A DNA stretch of 64,000 nt, from contig NZ_JAAGOW010000005.1 in assembly GCF_010499245.1 (NCBI RefSeq), positions 62,001 through 126,000 of the forward strand. The letters run 5' to 3'. The notes under the pieces are model-generated. The model was given only the letters and a program-made list of their open reading frames with translations, searched no databases and was not told where the DNA came from. This document shows, piece by piece, positions 55,971-64,000 of this stretch. Positions within the stretch are counted from its first letter, which is position 1; each line of letters starts with the position of its first letter. Source of the stretch: Variovorax sp. WS11 (GTDB taxonomy: Bacteria; Pseudomonadota; Gammaproteobacteria; Burkholderiales; Burkholderiaceae_C). The position numbers and the translations under genes are program-made.

Positions 55971-58441
55971 ATCTCCTGGACGAGGGGGCCCGCGCGAAGG
56001 TTCAACGCGGGCGTTGGCACAGCTTTCTCAGCCGGGGGCGCCGCCGCAGGCGACGTCGGCACCTGCCGCAACAGGAAGTACGAGAGCGCCGGAATGAGCA
56101 CCAGGGCGCCGACCATGTTCCAGACGAACATGAACGCCAGCAGCAGGCCCATGTCGGCCTGGAACTTGATCGGCGATGCGGTCCATGTGATGACGCCCAC
56201 AGCCATCGTCACACCGATCAGAGCCACGACGCGCCCGGTGAAGCTGACTGCTGCCCCGTACGCCTGTGCCAAGCTGGCGCCGCGGCGCTGCATCGCCAGC
56301 TGCACGCTCAGCAGGTAGAGCGCGTAGTCCACGCCCACGCCAACGCCTAGCGCGTGCACGGGCAGCGTGGCCACTTTCAGGCCGATGCCGGCCAGGACCA
56401 TCACTGCCTCGCTGATCAGCGCCGTGATGAGCAGCGGGATCAGCGCGACGATGACCGCGCGCCAGTTGCGGAAGGTGACAAAGCACAGCAGCGCCACGGC
56501 GCCATACAGCAGCCACAGCATTTCGAAGTGCGCCTTGCGAACGACAACGTTGGTGACGGCCTCGATGCCGGCGCTGCCGGCCACCGGCAGGAATCTGATC
56601 GTCTCGGAGTCGCGCTTGCGCGCGAAATCTTCCACCGTCTTGAGCAGGCGGGCGAGTGTTTCAGCCTTGTGGTTCGTGAGGTAGGCGACCACGGGCATGA
56701 GCGAATAATCGGCATTGACCAGCTCCAGGCCCTTCTGCGTGTAGATCGTGTAGACGGCGACGCCGGCGTTGCTGTTGCGTGGGATGGTCAGCCACTTGGG
56801 GTTCGCTTCGAACTGGCCCATGTTCACGTGGGGGACATCCGCTGCGATCGAGTTCACGGCCTGCACGTCCGGGTCTTGCTGCAGCAGCCAGCCCAGGCGG
56901 TCCATCTCGATCAGTGTGTCGTACTGCTGGCCTCCGTTCCTGGGCGTTGCGACCATCACCGCGAATTGATCACTCGACAGGCCGAAGTTGCGGTTGATGA
57001 AATCGACGTCGCGGTTGTAGGTGGAGCCAGGCCAAACCTCCGGGGCCCCGGGATCCAGGTCGCCAACCTGCATGTTTCGGCCGATCGCCCAGGACGCACA
57101 GGCGAGCAGCATTGCCGTCGCGATGGCGGCGGTGGCCCAACGCGGTTCGCAGAACCGGACCACGAACGCGAGGCCGGAGGCACCGCCGCTTCGCTCCCGC
57201 TTCTGGTCCAGTGCCAGGCGCCGCTGTGCGGCGCGGTGGCTGACGCCGATGTACGACAGCGCCACGGGAATCAGCACGAGCTTCGTGAAGATGAGCACCG
57301 TCACGCCGATGCTGGTGATGAACGCCATCTCGCGGATCACCGGGATGTCGACCCACATCAGCACCGCGAACCCCAACACATTGGTCAGTAGCGCCGTCAG
57401 CCCGGTCAGGAACAGGCGCCGGAACGTATAACGCGCCGCGACGTAGCGGTGAGTGCCGCGTGCCACGTCCTGGGCGATGCCGTTCATCTTCTGCGCGCCA
57501 TGGCTGATGCCGATGGCGAAGATCAGGAATGGCACGAGAATGGAGTACGGATTCAGCGCACGGTCGAGCAGCGAGATCAATCCCAGCAACCACACCACGC
57601 CGAGCAGCGACACCGCCAGCAGCAACAAGGTACTGCGCAGGCAACGGGAGTAGGCATAGACGATCGCGCCGGCGAGCAGCACCGCCAACCCGAAGAACAG
57701 CATCACCTGCCGCAGGCCTTCGATCAGTTCGACCATCAGTACCGAGAAACCCACCGCGTGCACCTTGACGGTGTCCGTCTCGAGCGCACGCAGAGCCTTC
57801 ATGCCAACGCGGCCGAACTCTTCGTAGTCGAGCGGCTTGCCCGTGTCGGGATCGTGGTCCAGCATCGGCACGACGATCATGCTCGACTTGAAATCGGGCG
57901 ACACCAGTTGGCCGGCGAGGTTGGCCCGCTGCACGTTCAGCCGCAGCTTCTCGAGCATTGCGGGTGAGCCGTCGAAGCCGTCGGGCATCACCGGCCCGCC
58001 GGCGTAGCCCTCGGCGATGACGTCGGTCCAGCGCACCGTGGGCAACCACAGCGATTTGACCCAGCCTCGGTTGACCCCTTTGGTGACCATCACCTGATCT
58101 GTCACCTTGGCCAGCACTTGCAGATAGGCGGGGTCGAAGATGTCGCCCTTCGTGTTCTCCACCGCGATCCGGACGGTGTTGCCCAGGGCGCCAAGATCCT
58201 CGCGGTGCTCCAGGTAGTTGCGCATATAGGGATGCGACTGCGGGAACATCTCCTCATAGCTGGCGTTGACACGCAAGTGCAGGGCCTGCCAGCCGAGCCA
58301 GAGAGACGCCGCGAAGCACAGGACGAGCATCAACGCACGATGGTTGAAGATGGTTCGCTCCAGCCAGTTGCCGGAGCGCGGATCGAAATCCTCGATCCGT
58401 CTGACGACGGGCATCGCGTCCGAGTGAATGTCGGTGATCAT
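55967..58441 (-). CDS. RND/MMPL-family transporter
   Basis: This is an 824-residue membrane protein. It has a first membrane helix near residue 35, a large periplasmic loop (ASYEEMFPQSHPYM...), a bundle of five helices around residues 225-385, a second loop and a second bundle near the C terminus. This is the two-fold RND plan. The GVGVDYALYLLSVQLAMQRRG segment is the family signature. ATG 58441 is used as start; a TTG at 58462 would join by a 4-bp overlap to the BNR gene stop and add seven residues. RND proteins of this group move lipids or sterols. The gene is coupled to the thiolase gene. Confidence 0.85.
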   Translation of the reverse strand: MITDIHSDAMPVVRRIEDFDPRSGNWLERTIFNHRALMLVLCFAASLWLGWQALHLRVNASYEEMFPQSHPYMRNYLEHREDLGALGNTVRIAVENTKGDIFDPAYLQVLAKVTDQVMVTKGVNRGWVKSLWLPTVRWTDVIAEGYAGGPVMPDGFDGSPAMLEKLRLNVQRANLAGQLVSPDFKSSMIVVPMLDHDPDTGKPLDYEEFGRVGMKALRALETDTVKVHAVGFSVLMVELIEGLRQVMLFFGLAVLLAGAIVYAYSRCLRSTLLLLAVSLLGVVWLLGLISLLDRALNPYSILVPFLIFAIGISHGAQKMNGIAQDVARGTHRYVAARYTFRRLFLTGLTALLTNVLGFAVLMWVDIPVIREMAFITSIGVTVLIFTKLVLIPVALSYIGVSHRAAQRRLALDQKRERSGGASGLAFVVRFCEPRWATAAIATAMLLACASWAIGRNMQVGDLDPGAPEVWPGSTYNRDVDFINRNFGLSSDQFAVMVATPRNGGQQYDTLIEMDRLGWLLQQDPDVQAVNSIAADVPHVNMGQFEANPKWLTIPRNSNAGVAVYTIYTQKGLELVNADYSLMPVVAYLTNHKAETLARLLKTVEDFARKRDSETIRFLPVAGSAGIEAVTNVVVRKAHFEMLWLLYGAVALLCFVTFRNWRAVIVALIPLLITALISEAVMVLAGIGLKVATLPVHALGVGVGVDYALYLLSVQLAMQRRGASLAQAYGAAVSFTGRVVALIGVTMAVGVITWTASPIKFQADMGLLLAFMFVWNMVGALVLIPALSYFLLRQVPTSPAAAPPAEKAVPTPALNLRAGPLVQEM

Positions 58442-58458
58442 GAAAGAGGTGCTCGCGG

Positions 58459-59553
58459 TCAAGGTGTGGCGCTGCTGAGCGCACGCACGCCGCCCAGACC
58501 TGCCAGAACCAAAGTGTTGTTGCCGGCATCGATCACGCCGGTGTAAGGCCGCAAGGCGCCTGCGTTCCAGGCAGCGAAGCTTCTTCCATCATCGCGGCTC
58601 ACCCAGACTCCACCGCGGCCGTCGACCAGGATCACGCGGCCGTCGGCCAGCACCGTGCCTCCCGTCAGCGAGGACGAGCCGAGACCGGATGGCTGTTCCC
58701 AGGTCTTGCCGCCGTCACGTGACACGACGGCTCGCCCAAGCAGGCCATACGCCAGCACGAAGTCCGGCTTGCCCAGCACACCGAACAGACTTGCGCCCTC
58801 GGGCGCGTGGCTGCTGGCGAAGCGTTCACCGGCGGAATCCATCTTCAACAGCAAGCCCTGTTCGCCGGTGATCCAAAGTTGCGAACCAACGGCGCGGATC
58901 GCGTAGAGATGGGCACCGGCCGGGTTCTCGACGCGATGCAGCCAAGGCGTCCAGGTCTTGCCGCCGTCGGTGGTGTGCAGTACGACACCCCAGGCGCCGA
59001 TGATGAAGCCCGCATCCGTGCCGCTGAACCAGACATCGAGAAACGGCCGTGCGCCGTTCTCCTTCACGAAACGCTGGGCCTCGGCGAGTGCCGCGGACAT
59101 GCGCGCGTCACCCGTGGCTTGCTGCGCCGCGTAGTAGTCGGCCATGAGCTGTGCGGCGCGCCGTCCATCGAGCACCAGCGTCCAGGTCTTTGCCCCATCG
59201 ATGCTCTTGAGCACCACACCATCATGCCCCGTCGCCCAACCAACCATCGGGGTCGGAAACTGCACGCTCACGAGGTCGACGCTGACTGGCACGCGCGCCT
59301 GTACCCAGGTCTGGCCACGATCGTCCGAGTACACGATATGACCACGGACCCCGACACCAACGATCCGGTCTCCGGCTGCCGCGACCGCGCTGATCGGTCC
59401 TTTGACCGCCAGCCGGCTTGCGGTCGCCGGAATCTCGATGGGTTCAAGGACGACGTGCGCACTGCTTGCCGCAGGCAGCAGCATCACGAATGCCCACAGC
59501 GCAGACCGGACATGCACCTGGAGTCGCGCCAGCCGCCGATGCAGTGCGCCCAT
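58459..59553 (-). CDS. Exported BNR/YCF48-type beta-propeller
   Basis: The 364-residue protein starts at ATG 59553 with a signal peptide ending AASSAH. Five Asp-box (S/T-x-D-x-G-x-T-W type) motifs are spaced along it: SDDRGQTWV, SIDGAKTWT, TTDGGKTWT, SRDGGKTWE and SRDDGRSFA. This is a seven-bladed propeller related to the photosystem II factor YCF48. The start at 59616 is possible but leaves 55 residues before the cleavage site. Its place before an RND transporter gene suggests a periplasmic partner. Confidence 0.8.
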   Translation of the reverse strand: MGALHRRLARLQVHVRSALWAFVMLLPAASSAHVVLEPIEIPATASRLAVKGPISAVAAAGDRIVGVGVRGHIVYSDDRGQTWVQARVPVSVDLVSVQFPTPMVGWATGHDGVVLKSIDGAKTWTLVLDGRRAAQLMADYYAAQQATGDARMSAALAEAQRFVKENGARPFLDVWFSGTDAGFIIGAWGVVLHTTDGGKTWTPWLHRVENPAGAHLYAIRAVGSQLWITGEQGLLLKMDSAGERFASSHAPEGASLFGVLGKPDFVLAYGLLGRAVVSRDGGKTWEQPSGLGSSSLTGGTVLADGRVILVDGRGGVWVSRDDGRSFAAWNAGALRPYTGVIDAGNNTLVLAGLGGVRALSSATP

Positions 59554-59618
59554 GACGGAGCCGGCCGGTTCGCTGCCGCAGGTCAGGGCGCGCGTTGAAG
59601 CACAACAGCCCGTCATGG

Positions 59619-61007
59619 CTATCGGACGCCCCGCGCCGCCATTGATTCCGGAGACCAGTCGCGCTTGGTCCAGGTCGGCGCCGAGCCCGGACCGTTCAGG
59701 CCGGCCCTGAGGGGACCGTTGCCCGCCATGCCGCACATGACATAGACATTGTTCGACAGGTCGTAGACCAGCCAGGGCAATGCATACGCGATGTCCTTGT
59801 CGTACAGCTGGATCGGCAGCGACATGCTGACGCGAAACAGCTTGTCGGCGTTGTCGTACTGGTCGGACATGCCCGTCCCGGGATTGTCCTCGTCCCAGTA
59901 AAAGACACGCTTCTTGTAGAGGTGCCGCTTTCCGTCGAGCAACTCGGCCTCGACCACCCAGACACGGTGCAGTTCCCACCGCATGTAGTCCGGATTCAGG
60001 AACTTCGGCGTCCCGGTGACGGCCATGCCCTTTTCGAGGTCGTTGGTCTGCTGGGACAGGTAGAGCTTGTAGGCGTTGTACGGGAGGTACATCTCCTTCT
60101 TGCCGAGCAGCTTGAAGGCGTAGCGATCCATCCGTCCGGAGAACACCCCGATGTCGTCGAATGTGACCATGCCCGCCCCTGCGGAGTAGGGCGTGTCGTA
60201 GGCCAGTTCAGGTGCGACCTTGACGCGGCGCTGTCCGGGCACGTACTGCCAGGCGCGGCGATCGGCCGTCGTGAAGTCCAGCGGGTCGACCAGGATGAAC
60301 TGCTGCCCGGCCAGCGCTGCCGGCGCAATTGCGTTGGTGTTCTGCTTGAGGTAGATGCTGTTGCGCTCCGGGTTGTCCGCTTGGTAGTACGGATACTCAT
60401 AGCGCATGTTCGAAGTGCCGGTCAGTGTCCGGCGGCCGGTGCGGTCCACGTAGTAGTTGCTCGAGGTGAATTCCACCACTTCTCCGGAATAGGCCAGCAG
60501 GTGGTTCCACATCACCTCATAGCCGTTCTTGGGCACCGGGAACGGAAGGCCCCCTTCCGCACCCGTGATGCCGAGGCCGTTGCCCGTCGTCTGGGCGCGT
60601 GTGGCGTTCTTCACCGTGGCATCGATCACCGATTGCGGCATCGCCGCCGACCGGTGGGTGGGGTAGATGTCCATCCGGTAATCCGGGTAGCGCGTGAGCA
60701 ATGCCTTCTGTCCTTCGGTCAGCTTCTCGGCGTGCTCGGCCATGTTCTTCGACGTAATCGTGAACAGGGGCTTGTCGTCCTTGTAGGGATCCGGGTAGAA
60801 CCCGCTCCCCGGCTGATAGTCGGGTGGCGCCTTGCGCAGGCCACCGGTGTAAGGCGGAATGGTTCCGTCCTTGTTGCCTGCGATCTCGGCGCCCCACGGC
60901 GTGAGCGTTGTGCCGAGCTGCTTGGCCTCTTCCGGCGTGACGCCGGCGTGGATCAGGCCGGCGGCCAGCGCCAGCGCACAGGCGGACCAGCGAGCGAACT
61001 TCTTCAT
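59619..61007 (-). CDS. DUF1329 exported outer-membrane-associated protein
   Basis: The 462-residue protein has a signal peptide (SACALALAAGLIHAG) and the DUF1329 pattern: GVTPEEAKQLGTTLTPWGAEIAGNKDGTIPPYTGG, then the RRTLTGTSNMRYEYPYY and RRAWQYVPGQRRVK stretches and KRVFYWDEDN near the C terminus. Fold prediction links the family to LolB/LppX-like lipid carriers, but activity is not shown. It is 17 bp after the DUF1302 gene. DUF1302 and DUF1329 genes are found together repeatedly with RND and YCF48 proteins in bacteria that use hydrophobic compounds. Confidence 0.85.
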   Translation of the reverse strand: MKKFARWSACALALAAGLIHAGVTPEEAKQLGTTLTPWGAEIAGNKDGTIPPYTGGLRKAPPDYQPGSGFYPDPYKDDKPLFTITSKNMAEHAEKLTEGQKALLTRYPDYRMDIYPTHRSAAMPQSVIDATVKNATRAQTTGNGLGITGAEGGLPFPVPKNGYEVMWNHLLAYSGEVVEFTSSNYYVDRTGRRTLTGTSNMRYEYPYYQADNPERNSIYLKQNTNAIAPAALAGQQFILVDPLDFTTADRRAWQYVPGQRRVKVAPELAYDTPYSAGAGMVTFDDIGVFSGRMDRYAFKLLGKKEMYLPYNAYKLYLSQQTNDLEKGMAVTGTPKFLNPDYMRWELHRVWVVEAELLDGKRHLYKKRVFYWDEDNPGTGMSDQYDNADKLFRVSMSLPIQLYDKDIAYALPWLVYDLSNNVYVMCGMAGNGPLRAGLNGPGSAPTWTKRDWSPESMAARGVR

Positions 61008-61024
61008 GTTTGTCTCCTTGCAAC

Positions 61025-62779
61025 TCAGAACGTCGTCTTGAAGGTCAGCGAGACCCAGCCGCGGTCGGCGAAGGTATTGCCCAGGCCGTTCACGGCGCTG
61101 ACCGCCGGCATGCCATTGACCAGCCCTTGTTTTGTCTTGAGCAGATAGCCGTTGTATTGAAGGCTGAAGCTGTACTTGCCGCGAACCTCGGCGGTGAGGC
61201 CCAGGCTGTAGGACCCCGCGCCTTGGTTTCCGCCAAAGGGCACGGGCGAGTTACCTTTCAGGCCCGTTTGCAGGAACATCGGCGCCTTGAGGTCGACGCC
61301 GCTGAAGACCTGGTACCAGACAGGCTCGAAGCGCAGCGCGATTCCCCAGGCGCCGCGCGTGGCGCAGCCGTCCCACTTGTCAGCCGTCGGGCAGCCCGGA
61401 TAGCCCACGCCGGCGTAGTTGGCCCCGTTGCTAGTCACCTTGTCCAGGCGGCTGTAGGTCAGCTCGGCGATGTAGGTGGCACTGTCGAACAGCGCGTTGC
61501 CCGGCATGAGCCCGAGGATGTTGACCAGCGCATGCCAGGTGTTGCCGCGCGGCTCGGCGCCGGCCAGCGTGGCCGCGCCGTTGACCAAGCCAGTGTTCTT
61601 GCGATAGACGATCTCGGAGCCCAGGCTCAGCCCTGCGATCTCCTTGCTCAGGCTGACGCCGAAGAGCTTTGCACCGGGCAGGTAGGACAAGCGCAGGTCG
61701 GTGGGAAAGCCCGACGGCTGCAGGCCGCCCTGCACGTACTGCGGAAAGCGGTCGGTGTATTCGCGGTAGTAGAAGCCCAGCGCTCCGTTGAGTGCCTCGG
61801 GTCGCCAAGTCGCCTTGGCGCCCCAGTCGCCCCGGTTCCGGGGCCGGTCTTGTACGCCGAGGAATGGCACGGCGGCAATCGATCCCGGGGGCATGCCGAA
61901 CCTGCCAGCGATTGCGTTCGCCGACGCCGGGTTGATCACATAGGTGCCGCCACCGAGCGACGAAAAGTCCACTGCGCCCAGATAGGTGCCGCCATCGGGC
62001 AGCCGCGACGGATCCCACTCCAGCATGTACTGCGCGCCGACACTCAGGTTGTCCGTGAGGTGCACCTCGCCCGACGCCTGGGCCTGCGGCAGATAGAGTT
62101 CCTTGATCTCCACGCCAGGCGTGGTGGAGAGCTTCCGCAGGTCCACCGGGCCCTGGGAGTACGACACCCCATGAACGAAGGAGAAGAACGACTCCCCCCA
62201 GTAGACGTTGTGACGGCCCAGACGTACGTCCACCGGCGTGGCGCCGGCGTCGAAGCGGCCGAACACGAAGGCGTCGAGCAGCTCACCGGAGGGACCTCGG
62301 TTCCAGCGCCGGGTGTACGCGGAGTAACGATCTCCGGGGTAAGCGCCGCTCAGGTTGCCCAACCCGGGGACCGTGAACAACGGGTTCGACTTGACTTCGG
62401 TGTTGCGGTAGGCGTGGTCGTACCAGGCCGCCCCGCTGATGCGCCCCCCGAATCGCTGCTTGTACTTCACATCGAACTCGCTCAGGAGATCGACCCGGTG
62501 AGTGACGACGTCCCCGCGCCCGAATTTCGAATCGGAGTCGTCGTAGCTCGTGTTGTTGAGCACCGCCGAGTCCTGCCGTTGCGCGCGCACGCCGAGGTTG
62601 TAGCGCACCGTGTTGTCCCAGCGCACCGACAGATCGGGATTGTCTGTCTCCAGCGGCATGGCGGAGGCCCCCAGTGGCGCTCCGCAGCACGTCAGCAGCG
62701 CGAGTGCTCGGCGCATGCGACGGCGGGCGTGGGCGCGGTTGCTCGCACGCTTCCGCTGCCGCTCTTTCATCGGTTTCAT
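61025..62779 (-). CDS. DUF1302 outer-membrane beta-barrel protein
   Basis: The 584-residue protein starts with a signal peptide of basic residues and a short hydrophobic stretch (RALALLTCCGAPLGASA). It continues as alternating beta strands typical of a barrel and ends in the outer-membrane sorting pattern WVSLTFKTTF, with Phe last. The DUF1302 signature VDVRLGRHNVYWGESFFSFVHG is intact. It probably acts as a pore for a hydrophobic substrate in the outer membrane, first step of a route through DUF1329 and the RND transporter. The gene lies 82 bp after the thioesterase gene. Confidence 0.85.
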   Translation of the reverse strand: MKPMKERQRKRASNRAHARRRMRRALALLTCCGAPLGASAMPLETDNPDLSVRWDNTVRYNLGVRAQRQDSAVLNNTSYDDSDSKFGRGDVVTHRVDLLSEFDVKYKQRFGGRISGAAWYDHAYRNTEVKSNPLFTVPGLGNLSGAYPGDRYSAYTRRWNRGPSGELLDAFVFGRFDAGATPVDVRLGRHNVYWGESFFSFVHGVSYSQGPVDLRKLSTTPGVEIKELYLPQAQASGEVHLTDNLSVGAQYMLEWDPSRLPDGGTYLGAVDFSSLGGGTYVINPASANAIAGRFGMPPGSIAAVPFLGVQDRPRNRGDWGAKATWRPEALNGALGFYYREYTDRFPQYVQGGLQPSGFPTDLRLSYLPGAKLFGVSLSKEIAGLSLGSEIVYRKNTGLVNGAATLAGAEPRGNTWHALVNILGLMPGNALFDSATYIAELTYSRLDKVTSNGANYAGVGYPGCPTADKWDGCATRGAWGIALRFEPVWYQVFSGVDLKAPMFLQTGLKGNSPVPFGGNQGAGSYSLGLTAEVRGKYSFSLQYNGYLLKTKQGLVNGMPAVSAVNGLGNTFADRGWVSLTFKTTF

Positions 62780-62861
62780 CTTGTCTCCAATCTCTTACTT
62801 CCTGAGGATCGAACAGCGATCGCGTTCAGTGACCTGCCGCGTCGGTTGTCCGGGCTTGGGG

Positions 62862-63347
62862 CTACGGCGGCATGTCGAGTTCGTCGTTGCCGAAGGGGAA
62901 GCTGGCCCGATAGGCCTCCAGCCGCTCCCTGAGCACGGCCGGCAGCGGGCGAGACTCGCGCACCGCCCGGTGAACGCACACCGCGCTGAACTGCGCATCG
63001 AACAAGCGCAGGCCCTCCAGGTCCCGCGCCTCCATGGCCAGGTCGAAGCTGCGCACGCGGATGTCGCTGACGAAGACGCGCATGTCGAACTCCTGGTCGG
63101 GTCGCAGCGAGTGGTGAAAGACGAACTGCATCGCCTTCGCGGGCGTGCCGAGATCGATCTCGGCCATGCGCTGCTGCAGAGGGACACCCAGCAAGCGCTC
63201 CATGAAAGCGTCCAGCGCTTCCACGATGTAGTCGCAGAAGCGCGGTGTGTAGACCACGCCGGCCGGATCGCACTCTCCCCATCTCACGCGCCGCCGCATC
63301 CGCACCAGGCCGGTGTCCGGCGACGCCGACGCTTCGAGCGCGCTCAT
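62862..63347 (-). CDS. Hotdog-fold acyl-CoA thioesterase
   Basis: The 161-residue protein is one hotdog domain: MRRRVRWGECDPAGVVYTPRFCDYIVEALDAFME with the catalytic Asp27 of the 4-hydroxybenzoyl-CoA thioesterase type, then FVFHHSLRPDQEFDMRVFVSDI. It cleaves acyl-CoA thioesters. ATG 63347 is the first start with a domain-compatible length; an upstream extension to 63476 has no family pattern. It is the first gene of the DUF1302-DUF1329-BNR-RND-thiolase-Bug series. The substrate is unknown. Confidence 0.85.
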   Translation of the reverse strand: MSALEASASPDTGLVRMRRRVRWGECDPAGVVYTPRFCDYIVEALDAFMERLLGVPLQQRMAEIDLGTPAKAMQFVFHHSLRPDQEFDMRVFVSDIRVRSFDLAMEARDLEGLRLFDAQFSAVCVHRAVRESRPLPAVLRERLEAYRASFPFGNDELDMPP

Positions 63348-63763
63348 AAGGCAAGCTCTCTTTGGTTGAAGGCCGCCGAAGTGCTGCGGCGCAGGGTTGT
63401 CCACCGGGCTTGGTTGTGGACAACGCGCTGGCCCTTTGTCAGGCCACGAAGCGTGTTGTCCACAACTGCGAAGCACCCGGTGGTCAACCCGTGTTCAGCG
63501 CGAGGACTTTGCGTGTGTGCGGCATTGACGCCGTCGAGGAGAACAACCGAAGGTATCGACCGACTTCCGTGCCCCTGCGGTGACTGCCTAGTGCGCTTGC
63601 CTTTCAAAGGCCCGAATGAGACCCGCAGCCCGCAGGGTGCCGGAAGGCCACGACGGGCCACAGGATGTAGCGCCAGGCCTACCCAGCTGGAGCGCCAATT
63701 TATGAGCTTCCCGCCGCGCCTTCCGACACGGGCAGTCATACCGCAACTTCCAGGAGTCTGTCC
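63348..63763. other. Noncoding region between thioesterase and IS110 transposase
   Basis: These 416 bp hold the promoter of the thioesterase operon and the left end of the IS110 element. No gene is supported. A 12-bp inverted repeat lies at 63413-63466. In IS110-group elements the noncoding left end encodes a bridge RNA; the 180-200 bp before ATG 63764 is where one would expect it, but I cannot fold it by eye. Confidence 0.45.
63413..63466. repeat. 12-bp inverted repeat GTTGTGGACAAC / GTTGTCCACAAC
   Basis: GTTGTGGACAAC (63413-63424) and its exact complement GTTGTCCACAAC (63455-63466) are separated by 30 bp. A third partial copy, GTTGTCCAC, is at 63396-63404. They could form a stem-loop or be binding sites near the thioesterase promoter. 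Confidence 0.6.
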
Positions 63764-64000
63764 ATGAGTACCAATGCTTGCAGCAGCGTGTTTGTCGGCC
63801 TGGACTGGGCCGTGCACACCCATGCGGTGTGTGTCGTCGACATCACAGGCCGTGTGCTTGAGCGCTTCGAGATCGCCCACGATCGCGAGGGCCTGGCCGA
63901 GTTGATGCGACGCCTGGCTCGCTTCGGCGCGCGTGTGCGCATCGCCATCGAGCGGCCTTCGGGCCTGATCGTCGACGCCCTGGTCGAGGCCGGCCATCGT
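63764..64000 (+). mobile_element. IS110-family transposase, N-terminal part (cut by window end)
   Basis: ATG 63764 begins a frame open to the window edge, giving 79 residues. They match the DEDD-type IS110 transposase N terminus: VFVGLDWAVHTHAVCVVD (first catalytic Asp14), LERFEIAHDREGLAELM, and RIAIERPSG with catalytic Glu63. IS110 transposases use a RuvC-like DEDD site plus a Ser, and recombine target and donor DNA without inverted terminal repeats. The missing C-terminal part lies beyond the window, so integrity is unknown. It sits beside the thioesterase operon start, where its insertion may affect expression. Confidence 0.85.

Noticed and set aside
61010..62932. 640-residue frame on the plus strand
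   Set aside because: Antisense shadow of the DUF1302 gene; no family pattern.
63396..63466. TTGTCCACA copies taken as DnaA boxes and an origin
   Set aside because: They differ from the TTATCCACA consensus, only three copies exist, and no replication gene or AT-rich unwinding region is nearby.

Overview
The window is high-GC DNA with densely packed genes, many coupled by 4-bp ATGA overlaps. The gene content (a type VI secretion cluster with serine/threonine phosphorylation control, several sulfonate-type and branched-chain-amino-acid-type ABC importers, a Bug-family receptor, FCD and UTRA GntR regulators) suggests a soil or plant-associated betaproteobacterium of the Burkholderiales, probably a Comamonadaceae relative such as Variovorax. 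This is inference from gene content; there is no rRNA or marker gene here.

Region 1 (1-18.5 kb) is one end of a type VI secretion (T6SS) locus. On the plus strand lie a DUF4384 protein cut by the window edge, a small membrane protein, a GIN-domain (DUF2807) protein, an OmpA protein, a caspase-like peptidase, tssL, tssM and tagF. Converging on them are a PP2C phosphatase, the FHA protein TagH, a Ser/Thr kinase, a membrane sensor with a CxxCH motif and a HAMP domain, and a FecR-domain protein. A divergent pair follows: a receiver-SpoIIE phosphatase-STAS protein and a large hybrid histidine kinase. Sheath, tube, baseplate and ClpV genes are not in the window.

Region 2 (18.5-29.2 kb) is a patchwork. 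It has a decayed serine-recombinase relic, a TMEM175-type channel, a CGNR regulator divergent from a hydrolase/VOC/DUF427 set with palindromic operator-like sites between them, and a MOSC-oxidoreductase-ferredoxin fusion. After 0.9 kb without a convincing gene come a nitroreductase / AhpD-like / quinone-oxidoreductase set and an AraC regulator, which looks like electrophile or quinone detoxification.

Region 3 (29.5-43.2 kb) is uptake and hydrolysis. A minus-strand operon encodes a LivFGHM-type importer with its binding protein plus an M20 amidase and an M81 peptidase, divergent from an FCD-type GntR regulator. Next come an amidohydrolase gene broken by a one-base frameshift and a complete sulfonate/nitrate-type importer.

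Region 4 (43.2-52.1 kb) holds a Fic protein with a repeat-rich AT-rich leader, then a compact minus-strand operon: UTRA regulator, fumarate/APS-reductase-like flavoprotein, two-cluster ferredoxin, sulfonate-type importer, HEAT-repeat protein and DUF971 protein. This is the best candidate in the window for an undescribed system, perhaps import and reductive processing of a sulfur compound.

Region 5 (52.2-64 kb) has a glutathione S-transferase relic, a TetR regulator with a long basic tail, and an operon for a hydrophobic substrate: thioesterase, DUF1302, DUF1329, a BNR-repeat protein, an RND transporter, a thiolase and a Bug receptor. The window ends inside an IS110-family transposase.
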